NCBI RefSeq assembly: GCF_000744095.1
Contig: NZ_JQLI01000001.1
Span: forward strand, 1,612,001 to 1,676,000
Direction: 5' to 3'
Source of the DNA: Cupriavidus necator A5-1
GTDB lineage: Bacteria; Pseudomonadota; Gammaproteobacteria; Burkholderiales; Burkholderiaceae
Length of the DNA stretch: 64,000 nucleotides
Below the pieces are notes generated by a model. The model was not told where the DNA came from and did no database searches. It saw nothing but the letters and a program-made list of their open reading frames with translations. How positions within the stretch are numbered: position 1 is the stretch's first letter; each line of letters begins with the position of its first letter. Made by a program: the position numbers and the translations under genes. Positions 17,157 through 26,739 of this stretch are shown here, in pieces.

Positions 17157-17987
17157 TCAGGCTGACGTCGTGCGCGGAAACACCGGAATGCGCTTCTCGC
17201 GGAACGAGGCCACGCCTTCCTTGACCTCCGGGCCGCCGAAGCCGAACATCTCCAGCGCCAGCGAAGCATCGAAGGTCGGGCCTGCCTGGCGCAGCCAGTT
17301 GTTCAGCGCATACTTGGTCCAGCGGATCGCCGACGGCGCGCCATTGGCCAGACGCGTGGCAATCGACACCGCCGTGTCCTGCAGCTCTGCCTCATCCACG
17401 GCCAGCGACACCAGACCCATCTGCTCCGCCTTCTCGCCGCTCACCGGCTCGCACAGCAGCAGGTGGTACTTGGCCTTGGCCATGCCGCACAGCAGCGGCC
17501 ATACGATCGCGGCGTGATCGCCAGCGGCAACGCCCAGGCGCGTATGGCCATCGACCAGCCGCGCGGTGCGCGCCGCCACCGAGATATCTGCCAGCAGCGC
17601 CGCAACCAGCCCGGCACCGACGGCGGAGCCGTGGATCGCCGAAACGATCGGCTTGGAGCAATTGATGATGTTGTAGACCAGGTCCTTCGACTCGCGCCAG
17701 ACGCGGGCGCGCGCGTCGAAGGAATCGATCATCTCTTCAACCATCTCGAAGTCGCCGCCGGCAGAGAAGGCCTTGCCGGCGCCGCACAGCACCACGGCGC
17801 TAACGCTCGGGTCGGCATCTATATCGCGCCACACGCGGGCAATCTCGTCATGGCCGCGCGCATCCAGCGCGTTCAGGCGCTCGGGACGGTTCAGTGTGAT
17901 ACGCAGGACGCCCTCGTCGGGGCGGTCAAACGCCAGGCTCGAATAGTTCTCATAGGCCGCGCCCGCGGCGGTATTGCTTTTCGACAT
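17157..17987 (-). CDS. enoyl-CoA hydratase/isomerase family protein
   Basis: A 276-residue crotonase-fold protein. [14 protein letters not shown], the first oxyanion-hole segment [13 protein letters not shown] and the second region [22 protein letters not shown] are typical. The ATG at 17987 follows CAGGAGA. It is 87 bp downstream of the acyl-CoA ligase gene and probably in one operon with it. Hydration of an enoyl-CoA is likely; isomerase or hydrolase activity cannot be excluded. Confidence 0.9.
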   Translation of the reverse strand: MSKSNTAAGAAYENYSSLAFDRPDEGVLRITLNRPERLNALDARGHDEIARVWRDIDADPSVSAVVLCGAGKAFSAGGDFEMVEEMIDSFDARARVWRESKDLVYNIINCSKPIVSAIHGSAVGAGLVAALLADISVAARTARLVDGHTRLGVAAGDHAAIVWPLLCGMAKAKYHLLLCEPVSGEKAEQMGLVSLAVDEAELQDTAVSIATRLANGAPSAIRWTKYALNNWLRQAGPTFDASLALEMFGFGGPEVKEGVASFREKRIPVFPRTTSA

Positions 17988-18074
17988 GGAATCTCCTGAA
18001 TAAAAGTGCGGGGGCGTGTGCAGCGAACAAGAAATACACACGCTCCCGTCAATCAATGCGCCCTCACGGCGACG

Positions 18075-20015
18075 TCAATGCGCGGCAGCGGCGCGAATCT
18101 CTTCAAGTGCCGGCGGGTTGTCCAGCGCGGACAGGTCGCCGGCAGGCAGGCCGGTGTAAACGCTGCGGATCACGCGGCGCATGATCTTGGAGCTGCGCGT
18201 CTTGGGCAGCTGCGCGACTACGTGGACCACGGACGGGCGGAAGGGGCGCCCCAGCCGGGCGTCGACATGCTTGCTGACAGCGGCCGCCAGCGCCTCGTTC
18301 GACTGCGTCATGGCAGACGATGGCACCAGGAACACCACCAGCTTCTGCCCCTTGACCGGGTCCTCCACGCCGATGGCGGCAGCTTCGGCGATTTCGGGCA
18401 GTTCGAGCAGCACGTCCTCGATCTCGGCCGGCCCAAGGCGCTTGCCCGCCAGCTTGATGGTGTCGTCGGAGCGGCCCATCATGAACCAGGTGCCGTCGTC
18501 GCGGCGCAGCGCCAGGTCACCGTGCACCCAGATGCCCGGCACGGTGTTCCAATAGGTGTCGAGATAGCGCTCGTCGTCCTGCCAGAACGACTGCGTCATG
18601 CCGACGAACGGCCGGCGGATCGCCAGCTCGCCCACGGTGTTGGTCAGCGACTTGCCGTCCGCATCTACCACGTCGGCAGCCACCGACGGCGAGGCGGTAT
18701 TGAACCCGGCCGGGCTGATCGGCTTTACGATGACGCTGGACAGCAGCGCCCCGGACACCTCGGTGCCGCCGGTGTAGTTGATGACCGGACGGCGGCCACC
18801 GCCGAACGCCTTCTGGAACCACAGGAAGTGTTCAGGATCGATGCCCTCGCCGGCCGTGATCAGCAGCCTGACCGTCGACGTATCGCCGTGCGTGGCGATG
18901 GCCTCGTTGGCGGCCAGGCCCCGGATCAGCGTCGGCGCCGAGCCGAAGTGCGTCACCCCGTAGCGCTCGACGATGCGCGACATGCGCGACCAGTCCGGGT
19001 AATCCGGGGCGCCGTCATAGCAGACCAGCGTCGCGCCGCGCAGCAGCGCGCACGACATCACCAGCGTGCCGGCGACCCAACCCATGTCCGCCGGCCAGCA
19101 GAACACATCCTTCGGGCTGACGTTGAAATGGATGGCCGAATCGTGCGCGATCTTCATCGGGAAGCTGCCGTGGGTATGCACGGTGCCCTTGGGCTTCCCG
19201 GTGGTGCCGGAAGTATAGATGATCATAAAGGGATCGTCCGGCGACATCCGCTCCGGCGCGGCATCCGGCTGCGCGCTGGCCACCTGCTGCCAGCCCAGCA
19301 CCTTGTCGCCAAAGGCGATCCCTTCGCCCGCATGCTTCCAGACCGTGGTGCCGATGTCCGGCAGGCGCGACAGCGCCTCGTCGACAAGGCTGCGTGTATC
19401 GACCCACTTGCCGCGGCGCGAGAAGCCGGTCGTTGCCACCAGCGCGCTGGCTGAGCACGACGACAGGCGCGACACGATGGCATCGACGCCGAAGCCGCTG
19501 AACAGCGGCACCGTCACCGCGCCGATCCAGGTGATGGCCAGCGAGGTCACGGTCGCTTCGACGCCGTTTTCCATCAGCAGGCCAACACGGTCGCCGCGCT
19601 TGACGCCGAGCGCCTTCAGGCCGCCGGCGAAGCCGGCTACCTTGCGCGCCAGTTCGGCATAGCTCAGTTGCTCGACCGCGCCGCTCTCTTTCTCGGCCAC
19701 CACGGCGGTGTGCGACGCCATCGCGGGATCGTCCGCCCACTTGAGCGCTGACTTGACCCAGTTCAGCTGTCCGCCCGGGAACCATTTCGGGAACGGCTTG
19801 CCCTTGGATGCGTCCATGTACTGCGTGTACGGAACGTCCCACACCATACCGCAGAAATCGATGACGGCGTCCCAGTAGGCGTCGGGCTTCTCGTTGGAGA
19901 AGATAAGAAGTTCGTCGTAGTCCTTCAGGCCCAGGCGCGCGACCAGCGCCGACGCGTTTGCCGTGGCGATATCGTCTCCCGTAGGGATCCAGTCATTGTG
20001 CAGAGAGTCACTCAT
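18075..20015 (-). CDS. acetyl-CoA-synthetase-like AMP-dependent acyl-CoA ligase
   Basis: A 646-residue ANL-superfamily ligase of acetyl-CoA synthetase length. The P-loop YTSGTTGKPKG is at 267-277, GKRLGPAEIE marks the hinge region, and Lys610 in TRSSKIMRR is the acylatable catalytic lysine. It starts weakly (ATG at 20015, no strong ribosome site). It probably activates a short or branched carboxylate to its CoA ester, feeding the enoyl-CoA hydratase encoded next. A CTTAC-N4-GTTAG palindrome lies 230 bp upstream, shared with the divergent porin. Confidence 0.9.
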   Translation of the reverse strand: MSDSLHNDWIPTGDDIATANASALVARLGLKDYDELLIFSNEKPDAYWDAVIDFCGMVWDVPYTQYMDASKGKPFPKWFPGGQLNWVKSALKWADDPAMASHTAVVAEKESGAVEQLSYAELARKVAGFAGGLKALGVKRGDRVGLLMENGVEATVTSLAITWIGAVTVPLFSGFGVDAIVSRLSSCSASALVATTGFSRRGKWVDTRSLVDEALSRLPDIGTTVWKHAGEGIAFGDKVLGWQQVASAQPDAAPERMSPDDPFMIIYTSGTTGKPKGTVHTHGSFPMKIAHDSAIHFNVSPKDVFCWPADMGWVAGTLVMSCALLRGATLVCYDGAPDYPDWSRMSRIVERYGVTHFGSAPTLIRGLAANEAIATHGDTSTVRLLITAGEGIDPEHFLWFQKAFGGGRRPVINYTGGTEVSGALLSSVIVKPISPAGFNTASPSVAADVVDADGKSLTNTVGELAIRRPFVGMTQSFWQDDERYLDTYWNTVPGIWVHGDLALRRDDGTWFMMGRSDDTIKLAGKRLGPAEIEDVLLELPEIAEAAAIGVEDPVKGQKLVVFLVPSSAMTQSNEALAAAVSKHVDARLGRPFRPSVVHVVAQLPKTRSSKIMRRVIRSVYTGLPAGDLSALDNPPALEEIRAAAAH

Positions 20016-20145
20016 CGAAAATCCAGCGTATTGGTTGCACGGTTGCTGCGACGCGATGTGGTCAAGACAGTTTATGCAGCATCAGGAGCGCCATCGCATA
20101 GGTCCAGCGTGCGCGACGCACCGACGCAAGTCAATCTGCGCAGCG

Positions 20146-20169
20146 GTGTTGTGCCGTACTTTGGAATGC
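20146..20169. repeat. single arm of the GTACTTTG REP-like repeat
   Basis: The stretch GTGTTGTGCCGTACTTTGGA at the start of this segment matches one arm of the inverted repeats at 8419 and 23725. The opposite arm is not clear. It lies in the acyl-CoA ligase/porin spacer. Confidence 0.5.
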
Positions 20170-20244
20170 TGTGGCGCGGGCTGGAGCGCCGCGGCTGACG
20201 GCTTGAAGGGGACACATCGCCACGCGCGAACGCGCTTGCCTCCC

Positions 20245-20258
20245 CTTACATTTGTTAG
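20245..20258. promoter_or_regulatory. CTYAC-N4-GTTAG palindrome, copy 4
   Basis: CTTACATTTGTTAG lies in the divergent spacer between the acyl-CoA ligase (minus) and the porin (plus), 172 bp before the porin start. It may govern both uptake and activation genes together. Confidence 0.6.
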
Positions 20259-20429
20259 ATACATTGTGGCAGTATGGACCACCAGCTTCCATGAGGTTTA
20301 CCCGCACCGGCGGTCTCCCCCAAGTGCCACCAATTTCATTGCACGGCACAGTTGCAGCATGGGCTTTGACGCCATCGCACGACATCTCACAGACTCCGCA
20401 CACATACAAGACCACAACGGAGGAGCCCT

Positions 20430-21518
20430 ATGAAGAGTCGTTATTACGCAGCAGTGCTGTTGTCCATGACTGCACCATTCGCCGCTGCGCAATCGTCCGT
20501 CACGCTGTATGGCGTCGCGGATATCGGGTTGGAATACCTGAGCCACGCCAATGCCACCGGCGACAAGCTATTTCGCATGGCATCCGGCAACGTGTCGGGC
20601 TCGCGGTGGGGTCTGCGCGGCGTGGAGGACCTGGGCAGCGGCATGAAAGCGGTCTACGCGCTGGAAAGCGGCTTCGATCTCGACAGCGGCGTATCCAGCC
20701 AGGGCGGTCGCCTGTTCGGCCGCCAGGCGTTCGTGGGTCTGGACCACAAATGGGGCCGCGTAACGCTCGGGCGGCAGCAGAACGCCCTGTTCGACCTGCT
20801 GATCAACTATGAGCCGATGGTGCTGGCGGCACGCTACTCGGCTCTGTCGATCGATTCCAATCTTGCGGGCCGCTACGACAACACGGGCAAGTACTCCGGC
20901 AAGTTCGGCCCCGTCACCGCGACCGCCCTGTACAGCTTTGCCCGCGGTAGCAGCATCACCAGCGGCGGCACCACGTCGCTCGGCACCGAGGTACCTGGCG
21001 ACGTCAGGAGCGATCGTGCGTTTGGCGGCGGCCTGGAGTACTCCGTCGGCAACTTTGGCGCCACCGTGATCTATGACCAGCAGCAAGGCACGCGTGGCGT
21101 CACCGGACAGAATTCGGGCCAGACGGACCGGCGCATCGCGGCGGCGGCCAACTTCAGCTTCGGCAGCTCGACGGTACTGGCCGGCTATCGCTGGTTCAAC
21201 GGCGATATCGGTGTCGCGCCGGGCCAGCCACAGCGTCGCAACGACCTGTACTGGCTGGGCTACCGTTTCCAGGCTACGCCTGCCCTCACCTTTACCGGCG
21301 CGGGCTACTACCTGAATAACCGGCGTAACGGACAGGATCCGTGGATGCTGGTCGCATCCGCCAATTACGCCTTGTCAAAGCGTACCGATGCCTTCCTGAA
21401 CGTAGGATACGTGCGCAACAAGGACAACTCCAACCTTGGCCTGAACGGCGTCGGCAGCACCATCACGCCGGGTGAGAACCAGACGGGGGTCATGGTCAAT
21501 ATTCGCCATAAGTTCTGA
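20430..21518 (+). CDS. outer-membrane porin of the OmpC-like family
   Basis: A 362-residue porin. A 20-residue signal peptide ends in AAA before QSSVTLYGVADIG, the standard mature start of beta-proteobacterial trimeric porins. Internal SRWGLRGVEDLGSGMKAVYA and the last residues ending in phenylalanine (NIRHKF) fit a 16-strand outer-membrane barrel. A GGAG-like site precedes the ATG. It is divergent from the acyl-CoA ligase and probably admits the same carboxylate through the outer membrane. Confidence 0.93.
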   Translation: MKSRYYAAVLLSMTAPFAAAQSSVTLYGVADIGLEYLSHANATGDKLFRMASGNVSGSRWGLRGVEDLGSGMKAVYALESGFDLDSGVSSQGGRLFGRQAFVGLDHKWGRVTLGRQQNALFDLLINYEPMVLAARYSALSIDSNLAGRYDNTGKYSGKFGPVTATALYSFARGSSITSGGTTSLGTEVPGDVRSDRAFGGGLEYSVGNFGATVIYDQQQGTRGVTGQNSGQTDRRIAAAANFSFGSSTVLAGYRWFNGDIGVAPGQPQRRNDLYWLGYRFQATPALTFTGAGYYLNNRRNGQDPWMLVASANYALSKRTDAFLNVGYVRNKDNSNLGLNGVGSTITPGENQTGVMVNIRHKF

Positions 21519-21812
21519 CGGATTGGCTCCGGCAGTGTCGCTTCAATGCGGCGCGACCGGACAGCGAGACAAGAAGTAGAAAACGGTAAGGGAACTGGCG
21601 CCTGCTCGCGTTTCATAGTTTTTGTGTGTGGCTGGCGCCCACAGCATCAGACGCACCAGCGCGGGCAAGCCGACGCTCGTACCTTCCGAACGTCATTGCA
21701 CGGAACGCTGGCAAGCCCGGCATTGACCTCGCCTGCCCCGCATGCCGACATGCATTCGCGCACCCTGCACGCAGGGCTGCCAGTAAAGATATCGAGATAG
21801 GAGACCGCAGCA

Positions 21813-22784
21813 ATGACCCATCCCCTTCACCGCCTATGCGGCGCGATCATCATGGCGCTGGCCGCAGCCCCGACATTTGCAGCGGACGCGTATCCGGCCA
21901 GGCCCCTGCGGATCATCGTCAACTCGGCGCCGGGCGCGCTGCTTGACGTCACGATTCGCGCCGTGGCGCATCAGATGGCCGAGAACCTCGGCCAGCCGGT
22001 TGTCGTGGAAAACATGGCGGGGGCCGCCGGGGTGCTTGGCATCCGTTATGTGAAAGCCCAGAAGCCGGATGGCTACACCATCCTCGCCACCGCCAATACC
22101 CTGGCGCTGGCGCAGGCCACCAAGCTGGAGCCGGGCTACGACCTGGCGCGTGACTTCATCGGCATCGGCATGATGAACAAGGCCCCGCTGCTGATGGTGG
22201 GCTTCTCCGCCCAGCCGGACAAGGCCCTGCCCCAGTTGATCGCGCATGCCAAAGCCAGCCCGGGCGCGATGTCCTATGCCACCGCAGGCATCGGCACCAG
22301 TACCCATATGGCCGCCGCGCTGTTCATGCACCAGGCCGGCATCAAGATGCTTCACGTGCCCTACAAGGGGAACGCCGGCGCCATGCCGGACGTGCTTGGC
22401 GGCCGCGTCAACATGATCTTTGACGGCGCCAACTCGTCGGGCCCCTACATCCAGGACGGCAAGCTGCGCGCGTTCGCGGTCTCGTCCCCCAAGCGGCTGC
22501 CCGCGTTTCCCGATATTCCGACACTGGCCGAACAGGGCCTGCCCGACTACAGCTTCTATGTCTACATGGGCCTGGCGGCGCCGGCCGGCACGCCAACGTC
22601 GGTGGTCATGCGGCTGGCGAAAGCATTGAAGGCAGCCCAGGCCAGCGAGGCCGTGCGCGAGCGGTTCCGCAGGGACAGCGCCGAAGCCGGCAACATGTCT
22701 CCGGAGGAATTCACCGCCTTCCTGCGTCAGGACCTGCAGCGCTACATCAAGGTCGTGGCGGACCTGAGCATCCCGAAGGAATAA
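21813..22784 (+). CDS. Bug/TctC family tripartite tricarboxylate receptor
   Basis: A 323-residue receptor with signal peptide ending near TFAAD and motif YPARPLRIIVNSAPGALLD. It is a close paralogue of the receptor at 28313-29281, sharing NSAPGALLD, FIGIGMMN/FVGIGMMN, HVPYKG and PTLAEQGLP. Both are followed by an MmgE/PrpD gene; here that partner is broken. AGGAGA precedes the start. The 294 bp upstream, after the porin, show no gene. Confidence 0.92.
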   Translation: MTHPLHRLCGAIIMALAAAPTFAADAYPARPLRIIVNSAPGALLDVTIRAVAHQMAENLGQPVVVENMAGAAGVLGIRYVKAQKPDGYTILATANTLALAQATKLEPGYDLARDFIGIGMMNKAPLLMVGFSAQPDKALPQLIAHAKASPGAMSYATAGIGTSTHMAAALFMHQAGIKMLHVPYKGNAGAMPDVLGGRVNMIFDGANSSGPYIQDGKLRAFAVSSPKRLPAFPDIPTLAEQGLPDYSFYVYMGLAAPAGTPTSVVMRLAKALKAAQASEAVRERFRRDSAEAGNMSPEEFTAFLRQDLQRYIKVVADLSIPKE

Positions 22785-22844
22785 GCCGCGCGCCCCTGCC
22801 GGCATCTGCCGCAGGGGCGCAACACATGACCAGGACAGAATGCA

Positions 22845-23508
22845 ATGGCAGCCACCTTCGTCGAGCAACTGGCCGGCTTTACCCAACAAAGGCACCTACG
22901 ACACGTTGCCGCCAGCGTGTCGTGGACGAATGCAAGCGTATCGTCCTCGATTCGCTTGCGGCTACAGCAGCACCGTCTTCGGCGCGACAGCGGCCATTGT
23001 CAAGCTGAAGGGACTGGGAGCGGAAACGACTGCGCATGCGTTGGGTATTGCCGGCAGCATCATCCCGGTGAACTCGCAGGGTCGCTTGGTTCCAGCATGC
23101 GCTCAGCTCCACCATCAAGTACCTGCTTGCCAGCGCGCTGACGCAGGCGGCCATGGCCGCCTGAGCACACGGCCGAGTTCGGCCACCGCGGCGACCTGCA
23201 GATCCTCGGTGACGGCGAATACGGCTCCCCGCGCTTTATCGGCACGACGCGTTGGGAGCCGGATTGCATCCTCGCGGCACTCGGCACCGACTGGCAGTTC
23301 CCCACCGAACAGGCCTATAAGCCCTACCCGCGCTGCCGCATCCTGCATGCGCTGCTGGACAGCCTCAAGGAGATCGTCGACCAGAACGAACTGCGGCTGG
23401 ACGAGTGAGCACAGAGGAGCAGAAGGTCCGCGACAACGCAGTGCAGGATCTGGAGAACTGGGGACCATCGCGTCGATCCTGGCTGACTTGCGCCCCGGGA
23501 AGCAATAG
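22845..23508 (+). pseudogene. decayed MmgE/PrpD family gene
   Basis: Fragments in several frames align with the intact protein at 29289-30713: the N-terminal segment ATFVEQLAGF, then YSSTVFGATAAIVKLKGL, PVNSQG, FGHRGDLQILGDGEYGSPRF, PYPRCRILHALLDSLKEIV, and finally a C-terminal end near 23508. About 100 residues are missing near the front and again near the end, with several frameshifts. It stands right behind a Bug receptor, as its intact relative does. It is clearly non-functional. Confidence 0.85.
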
Positions 23509-23521
23509 GGACGCAGACGCC

Positions 23522-23547
23522 GGGGCCTGCACCGCGGGGTAGGCCCC
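23522..23547 (+). terminator. possible terminator hairpin after the broken PrpD gene
   Basis: GGGGCCT and AGGCCCC pair around a 12-bp loop, followed by GCGCTTTCCT. The T-run is short, so termination is only plausible. Confidence 0.4.
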
Positions 23548-23583
23548 GCGCTTTCCTGAGCGCGCAACTGGTCCAAAGCGCCC

Positions 23584-23739
23584 AGAAAAGAAGCCCCGCG
23601 GCAAGCCGTTCGGGGCGGAAGCTCGCTTAGCGGCGAGCATGGAGACAACGGCTACCACTTAGGCGTGCACAGCTTCACTATGCTGCAGCGGCGGCAGATC
23701 GCCAATGGATTGACGCGAACCCTCCCGTACTTTGAAAGG
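23584..23739 (-). repeat. leader-like structured repeat, copy 1
   Basis: About 155 bp, closely similar to 31894-32047. Read on the minus strand it gives a short peptide frame beginning at an ATG (MLAAKRASAPNG...), a stem GCTCGC-N6-GCGAGC, and then a GCCCC/GGGGC hairpin followed by TTCTTTTCT. In both copies the stems are kept while the loops differ, as expected of a structured RNA. At 31.9 kb the same unit leads into a leuA remnant. Here no such gene follows, so it is an orphan copy. Confidence 0.55.
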
Positions 23740-23794
23740 ATCCGAGCGAAGCCCCTGGGGCATGGCGCTGGCGCCGTGGCATTCCAAAGTACGG
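23725..23794. repeat. REP-like inverted repeat (CCGTACTTTG/CAAAGTACGG)
   Basis: Arms at 23725-23734 and 23785-23794 pair perfectly; the right arm continues into GAACAC as in other copies. It belongs to the family at 8419-8473. Confidence 0.6.
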
Positions 23795-23866
23795 AACACT
23801 CTGTCTTTCCGGTTGGGCCAACGGGCGCTGTCGTCGTAGCATTGCCCGCAAAGCCACAAGGAGGGC

Positions 23867-24346
23867 ATGGCCGGGAACGCCCGGGCCGCGCCAAGCAATG
23901 ACATGGCAACCATGACCGAACACCACGCCAAGAGCACGAACGCCTCGCGCGCGCAGGCCGCCCTGCAAAACGTCGAGCGCCGCTGGAACGCCGCCGCGCT
24001 GACGTGGAACGCCGACGCGCTGACCGCGCTGTACGCGCCCGAAGCCCTGTTCTTTGGGGGCCGCCCGGGCCACGCCGTGGGCCAGGCGGCGATCCTGGGG
24101 TATTTTGCCTCGTACACCGGGACGCTACGCTCGGCATCGATGTCGCTGGTCGACCAGACCCTGGTCGAGCTCGGCGCGGACACGCTGCTGGCGCAGGGGC
24201 ACGCAAACTTCCGCTTTGTGCTCGCCGACGGGCGCGAAACCGCCTCGGCACTGCGGACGACGTGGGTGCTGGTCAGGCGCCTGGGGGTGTGGCAGATTCT
24301 GCAGCACCACTTTTCCCCGACACCGGAAGCACCGCCTATCCAATAG
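23867..24346 (+). CDS. SnoaL/NTF2-like small protein
   Basis: A 159-residue protein whose region from about residue 30 onward has the cone-shaped NTF2/SnoaL-like pattern: NVERRWNAAALTWNADALTALYAPEALFFGGRPG, then a C-terminal WVLVRRLGVWQILQHHFSP strand. Such proteins are small ketosteroid-isomerase-like enzymes or binding proteins. AAGGAGG lies directly before the ATG at 23867; ATGs at 23903 and 23912 are alternatives. It is followed by the DUF2889 gene. Confidence 0.75.
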   Translation: MAGNARAAPSNDMATMTEHHAKSTNASRAQAALQNVERRWNAAALTWNADALTALYAPEALFFGGRPGHAVGQAAILGYFASYTGTLRSASMSLVDQTLVELGADTLLAQGHANFRFVLADGRETASALRTTWVLVRRLGVWQILQHHFSPTPEAPPIQ

Positions 24347-24373
24347 CCGGCGCCCCCTCATCGAGAAGACCCG

Positions 24374-25036
24374 ATGCACGAAGACCAAGCGCCCGCCGAC
24401 CACGCCGCGCCAACGCAATCCCGCGACTTGCCGCTACCGGCCCCACGACGCCACCTGCATACCCGCGCCGTCATCATGCAAGGCTTTCGCCGTGACGATG
24501 GCTTGTGGGATATCGAAGGCGAGATGGAGGACAGTAAGACCGCGCCCTGGCCCAGTTGGGAAGGCGGTGAGCAGCCGCCTGACGTGCCGATACACCACAT
24601 GCGGGTCCGCATCACGCTGGACGATACCTATACCGTCCGGGCCGTCGCCGCGGCGCTGCCTTCCATCCCGTTTCCCGAATGCACCGAAGGCATGCCGCCG
24701 CTGAAGGGCCTGGTCGGCGCGAGCATCGCGCGCGGCTGGCGCAAGGCGCTCGAAGCGACGTTGGGCGGCACCAGGGGCTGCACGCATCTGCGCGAACTGC
24801 TGATGAATCTCGGTACCGTGGCCTACCAGACCGTGGGCGGCGAAGCGCGGCGCCAGGAATGGGAAGCCCTGCCCGAACCCCGCATCAGGCCTCCGGTGGC
24901 GACATCGCCCAAGCCGCACTGGGGCAAATGCGTCGGCTGGCGGCTTGACGGGGAAGTGATCAGGCGGTGGGCACCGGATTTCTACCAGGGCCCCGGTCAG
25001 GCTTCGGCACACGCCAGCCCAGCCGATGCGGACTAA
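24374..25036 (+). CDS. DUF2889 domain protein
   Basis: A 220-residue cytoplasmic protein of the DUF2889 family, function unknown. Typical elements are the front part PRRHLHTRAVIMQGFRRDDG with WDIEGEMEDSK, and [18 protein letters not shown] near residue 137. A shortened copy of the same gene exists at 32068-32328. The ribosome site is weak; the gene follows the SnoaL-like gene by 27 bp and probably depends on its transcript. Confidence 0.85.
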   Translation: MHEDQAPADHAAPTQSRDLPLPAPRRHLHTRAVIMQGFRRDDGLWDIEGEMEDSKTAPWPSWEGGEQPPDVPIHHMRVRITLDDTYTVRAVAAALPSIPFPECTEGMPPLKGLVGASIARGWRKALEATLGGTRGCTHLRELLMNLGTVAYQTVGGEARRQEWEALPEPRIRPPVATSPKPHWGKCVGWRLDGEVIRRWAPDFYQGPGQASAHASPADAD

Positions 25037-25087
25037 CCACCGACAGCGGAACGACAGCCTTAACAACCCGCCGCTCCGCAACCAACC

Positions 25088-25106
25088 ACTTCCAAAGTAC
25101 GGGACG
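25088..25106. repeat. arm of REP-like repeat
   Basis: CTTCCAAAGTACGGGACG matches the right arm of the inverted repeat at 23725-23794. It lies in the spacer before the MFS gene. Confidence 0.45.
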
Positions 25107-25244
25107 CGGGCTTGCACGCCGCTGCGACGCGGCTTGCCATTGGTATCAAATCTGGCATACCTGTGAAATGAATCAAGCCATGCGGACTGAGAAAGCGAGC
25201 GACGCGGGCGTTGCCGGTATGTGCCTGCAGCCATCGGTAGGCAC

Positions 25245-26501
25245 ATGACCGCGCCGCCACGAAAACCGGCGCAAGCCATCACTGCGTGGGGGCCGTTGCG
25301 CAACCGGCGGTTCTCGGTACTCTGGTCGGTATGGGTCGCCGCCAACCTGTGCGTCTGGATGTACGACGTTGCCGCGGCGTGGCTGATGACCTCCCTGACC
25401 GACAGCAAGACCCTGGTTGCCCTGGTACAGACGGCTACGGCCTTGCCAGCGTTCTTACTCGCTCTCCCCGGTGGCGCGCTGGCGGATCAGCTCGACCGGC
25501 GCAGGTGCTTCCTCCTCACACTCTTGTGGACTGCGGCCACGACGACGACGCTGGCGGTGGCCGCTGCCACTGGCATCCTCAACACTCCCCTGCTGCTTGC
25601 GCTGGTCTTCGCCGGAGGCATCGGCACCGCCCTCCGCTGGCCGGCTTTCTCGGCCTTGCTGCCAGAAGTCGTTGCGCGTCCGGAGTTGCCGCAGGCAATG
25701 GCCCTGCATGGCCTAGCGGTGCACGGCGCACGCGTGGGAGGACCGCTCATGGCAGGCTTGTTCTTGGCCATATGGGGCGGCGCCTCGGTGTTCATCGTCG
25801 GCGCGCTGATGTCCCTTGCCTCGGCACTGGTGATCTGGAAATGGGACTATAACGCGCCGCCGCGCAAGCGCCGCACCGTGCGTCTGCCGCAATCGATACG
25901 ATCCGGCCTCCGTTACGCATGGCGCAGCCAGCGCCTGCGCGCCGCGATCGTGCGGGTCTGGGTCCTCTTTATGACCGTGACCGCATTAATGGCGCTGCTC
26001 CCACTGCTGGCGCGCGCGTATGGCGGGGTCAGCGCACACGTCTACACGACACTGCTCACATGCGTAGGCGTCGGGGCCATGACCGTGGCGATGGCGCTGC
26101 CGCGACTGAGGACCCGTTTCGGCTCGGAAAAAATCGTTACGGAGGGCTCGCTCATCCTCGGTGTCGCGATTGCAGGCATCGGCATGGCCCCGCATGCGTG
26201 GCTGGCGGCACCTGTCCTGTTCGTGAGCGGAGCTGGCTGGCTTGGGATCGGCAACTCGCTGAACGTCAGCGCCCAGCTGGCGCTGCCAGACCGGCTGCGC
26301 GCGCGCGGCATGGCGGTCTTCTTCATGGCCGCAATGGGCGGCGGCGCCAGTGGCGCTGCACTATTCGGCGCGCTGGCCGACCATGTGGGCGTGCGTCCGG
26401 CACTGATCTCACTGGCGTTGATGACGTTCGGACTCGGCTGGCTGATGCGCGGCCGTTGGTCTATCTCATTCGCGGACGGCAACAGTCAGGAACAGGGTTG
26501 A
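25245..26501 (+). CDS. MFS transporter (EntS/DUF894-like exporter)
   Basis: A 418-residue integral membrane protein with about 12 hydrophobic segments. The front GPLRNRRFSVLWSVWVAANL and the cytoplasmic loop GGALADQLDRRRC after the second and third helices match the DUF894/EntS-like branch of the major facilitator superfamily. ATG at 25245 (MTAPPRK) is favoured; a GTG 24 bases earlier is possible. It probably exports a small molecule with proton antiport. Substrate unknown. Confidence 0.88.
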   Translation: MTAPPRKPAQAITAWGPLRNRRFSVLWSVWVAANLCVWMYDVAAAWLMTSLTDSKTLVALVQTATALPAFLLALPGGALADQLDRRRCFLLTLLWTAATTTTLAVAAATGILNTPLLLALVFAGGIGTALRWPAFSALLPEVVARPELPQAMALHGLAVHGARVGGPLMAGLFLAIWGGASVFIVGALMSLASALVIWKWDYNAPPRKRRTVRLPQSIRSGLRYAWRSQRLRAAIVRVWVLFMTVTALMALLPLLARAYGGVSAHVYTTLLTCVGVGAMTVAMALPRLRTRFGSEKIVTEGSLILGVAIAGIGMAPHAWLAAPVLFVSGAGWLGIGNSLNVSAQLALPDRLRARGMAVFFMAAMGGGASGAALFGALADHVGVRPALISLALMTFGLGWLMRGRWSISFADGNSQEQG

Positions 26502-26739
26502 GCCAGTGGCCTTCCTGACCGCCCAGCCCGCCGGTCAGGAGCGTGCACGCTGGCCGGAGGACTTTCTGCATCTGGCGACTGATCTTTCCGCAGTACGGAA
26601 CATGTAAAGTCCGCCGCTTGACAGTGCCGAGCGGCTGCCTCGAAGCTGGCAGGCTTTAACGCCCCCCACCCTACTTGACGCGCGGCCACCACAAAAATGA
26701 GTTCGCGTCCCCGGGTAGCGGCAACTACGAAGGAGCATC

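Noticed and set aside
22845..23508. PrpD-like gene as functional with programmed frameshifts
   Set aside because: Large blocks present in the intact paralogue are missing, not only shifted, so it cannot yield a working protein.
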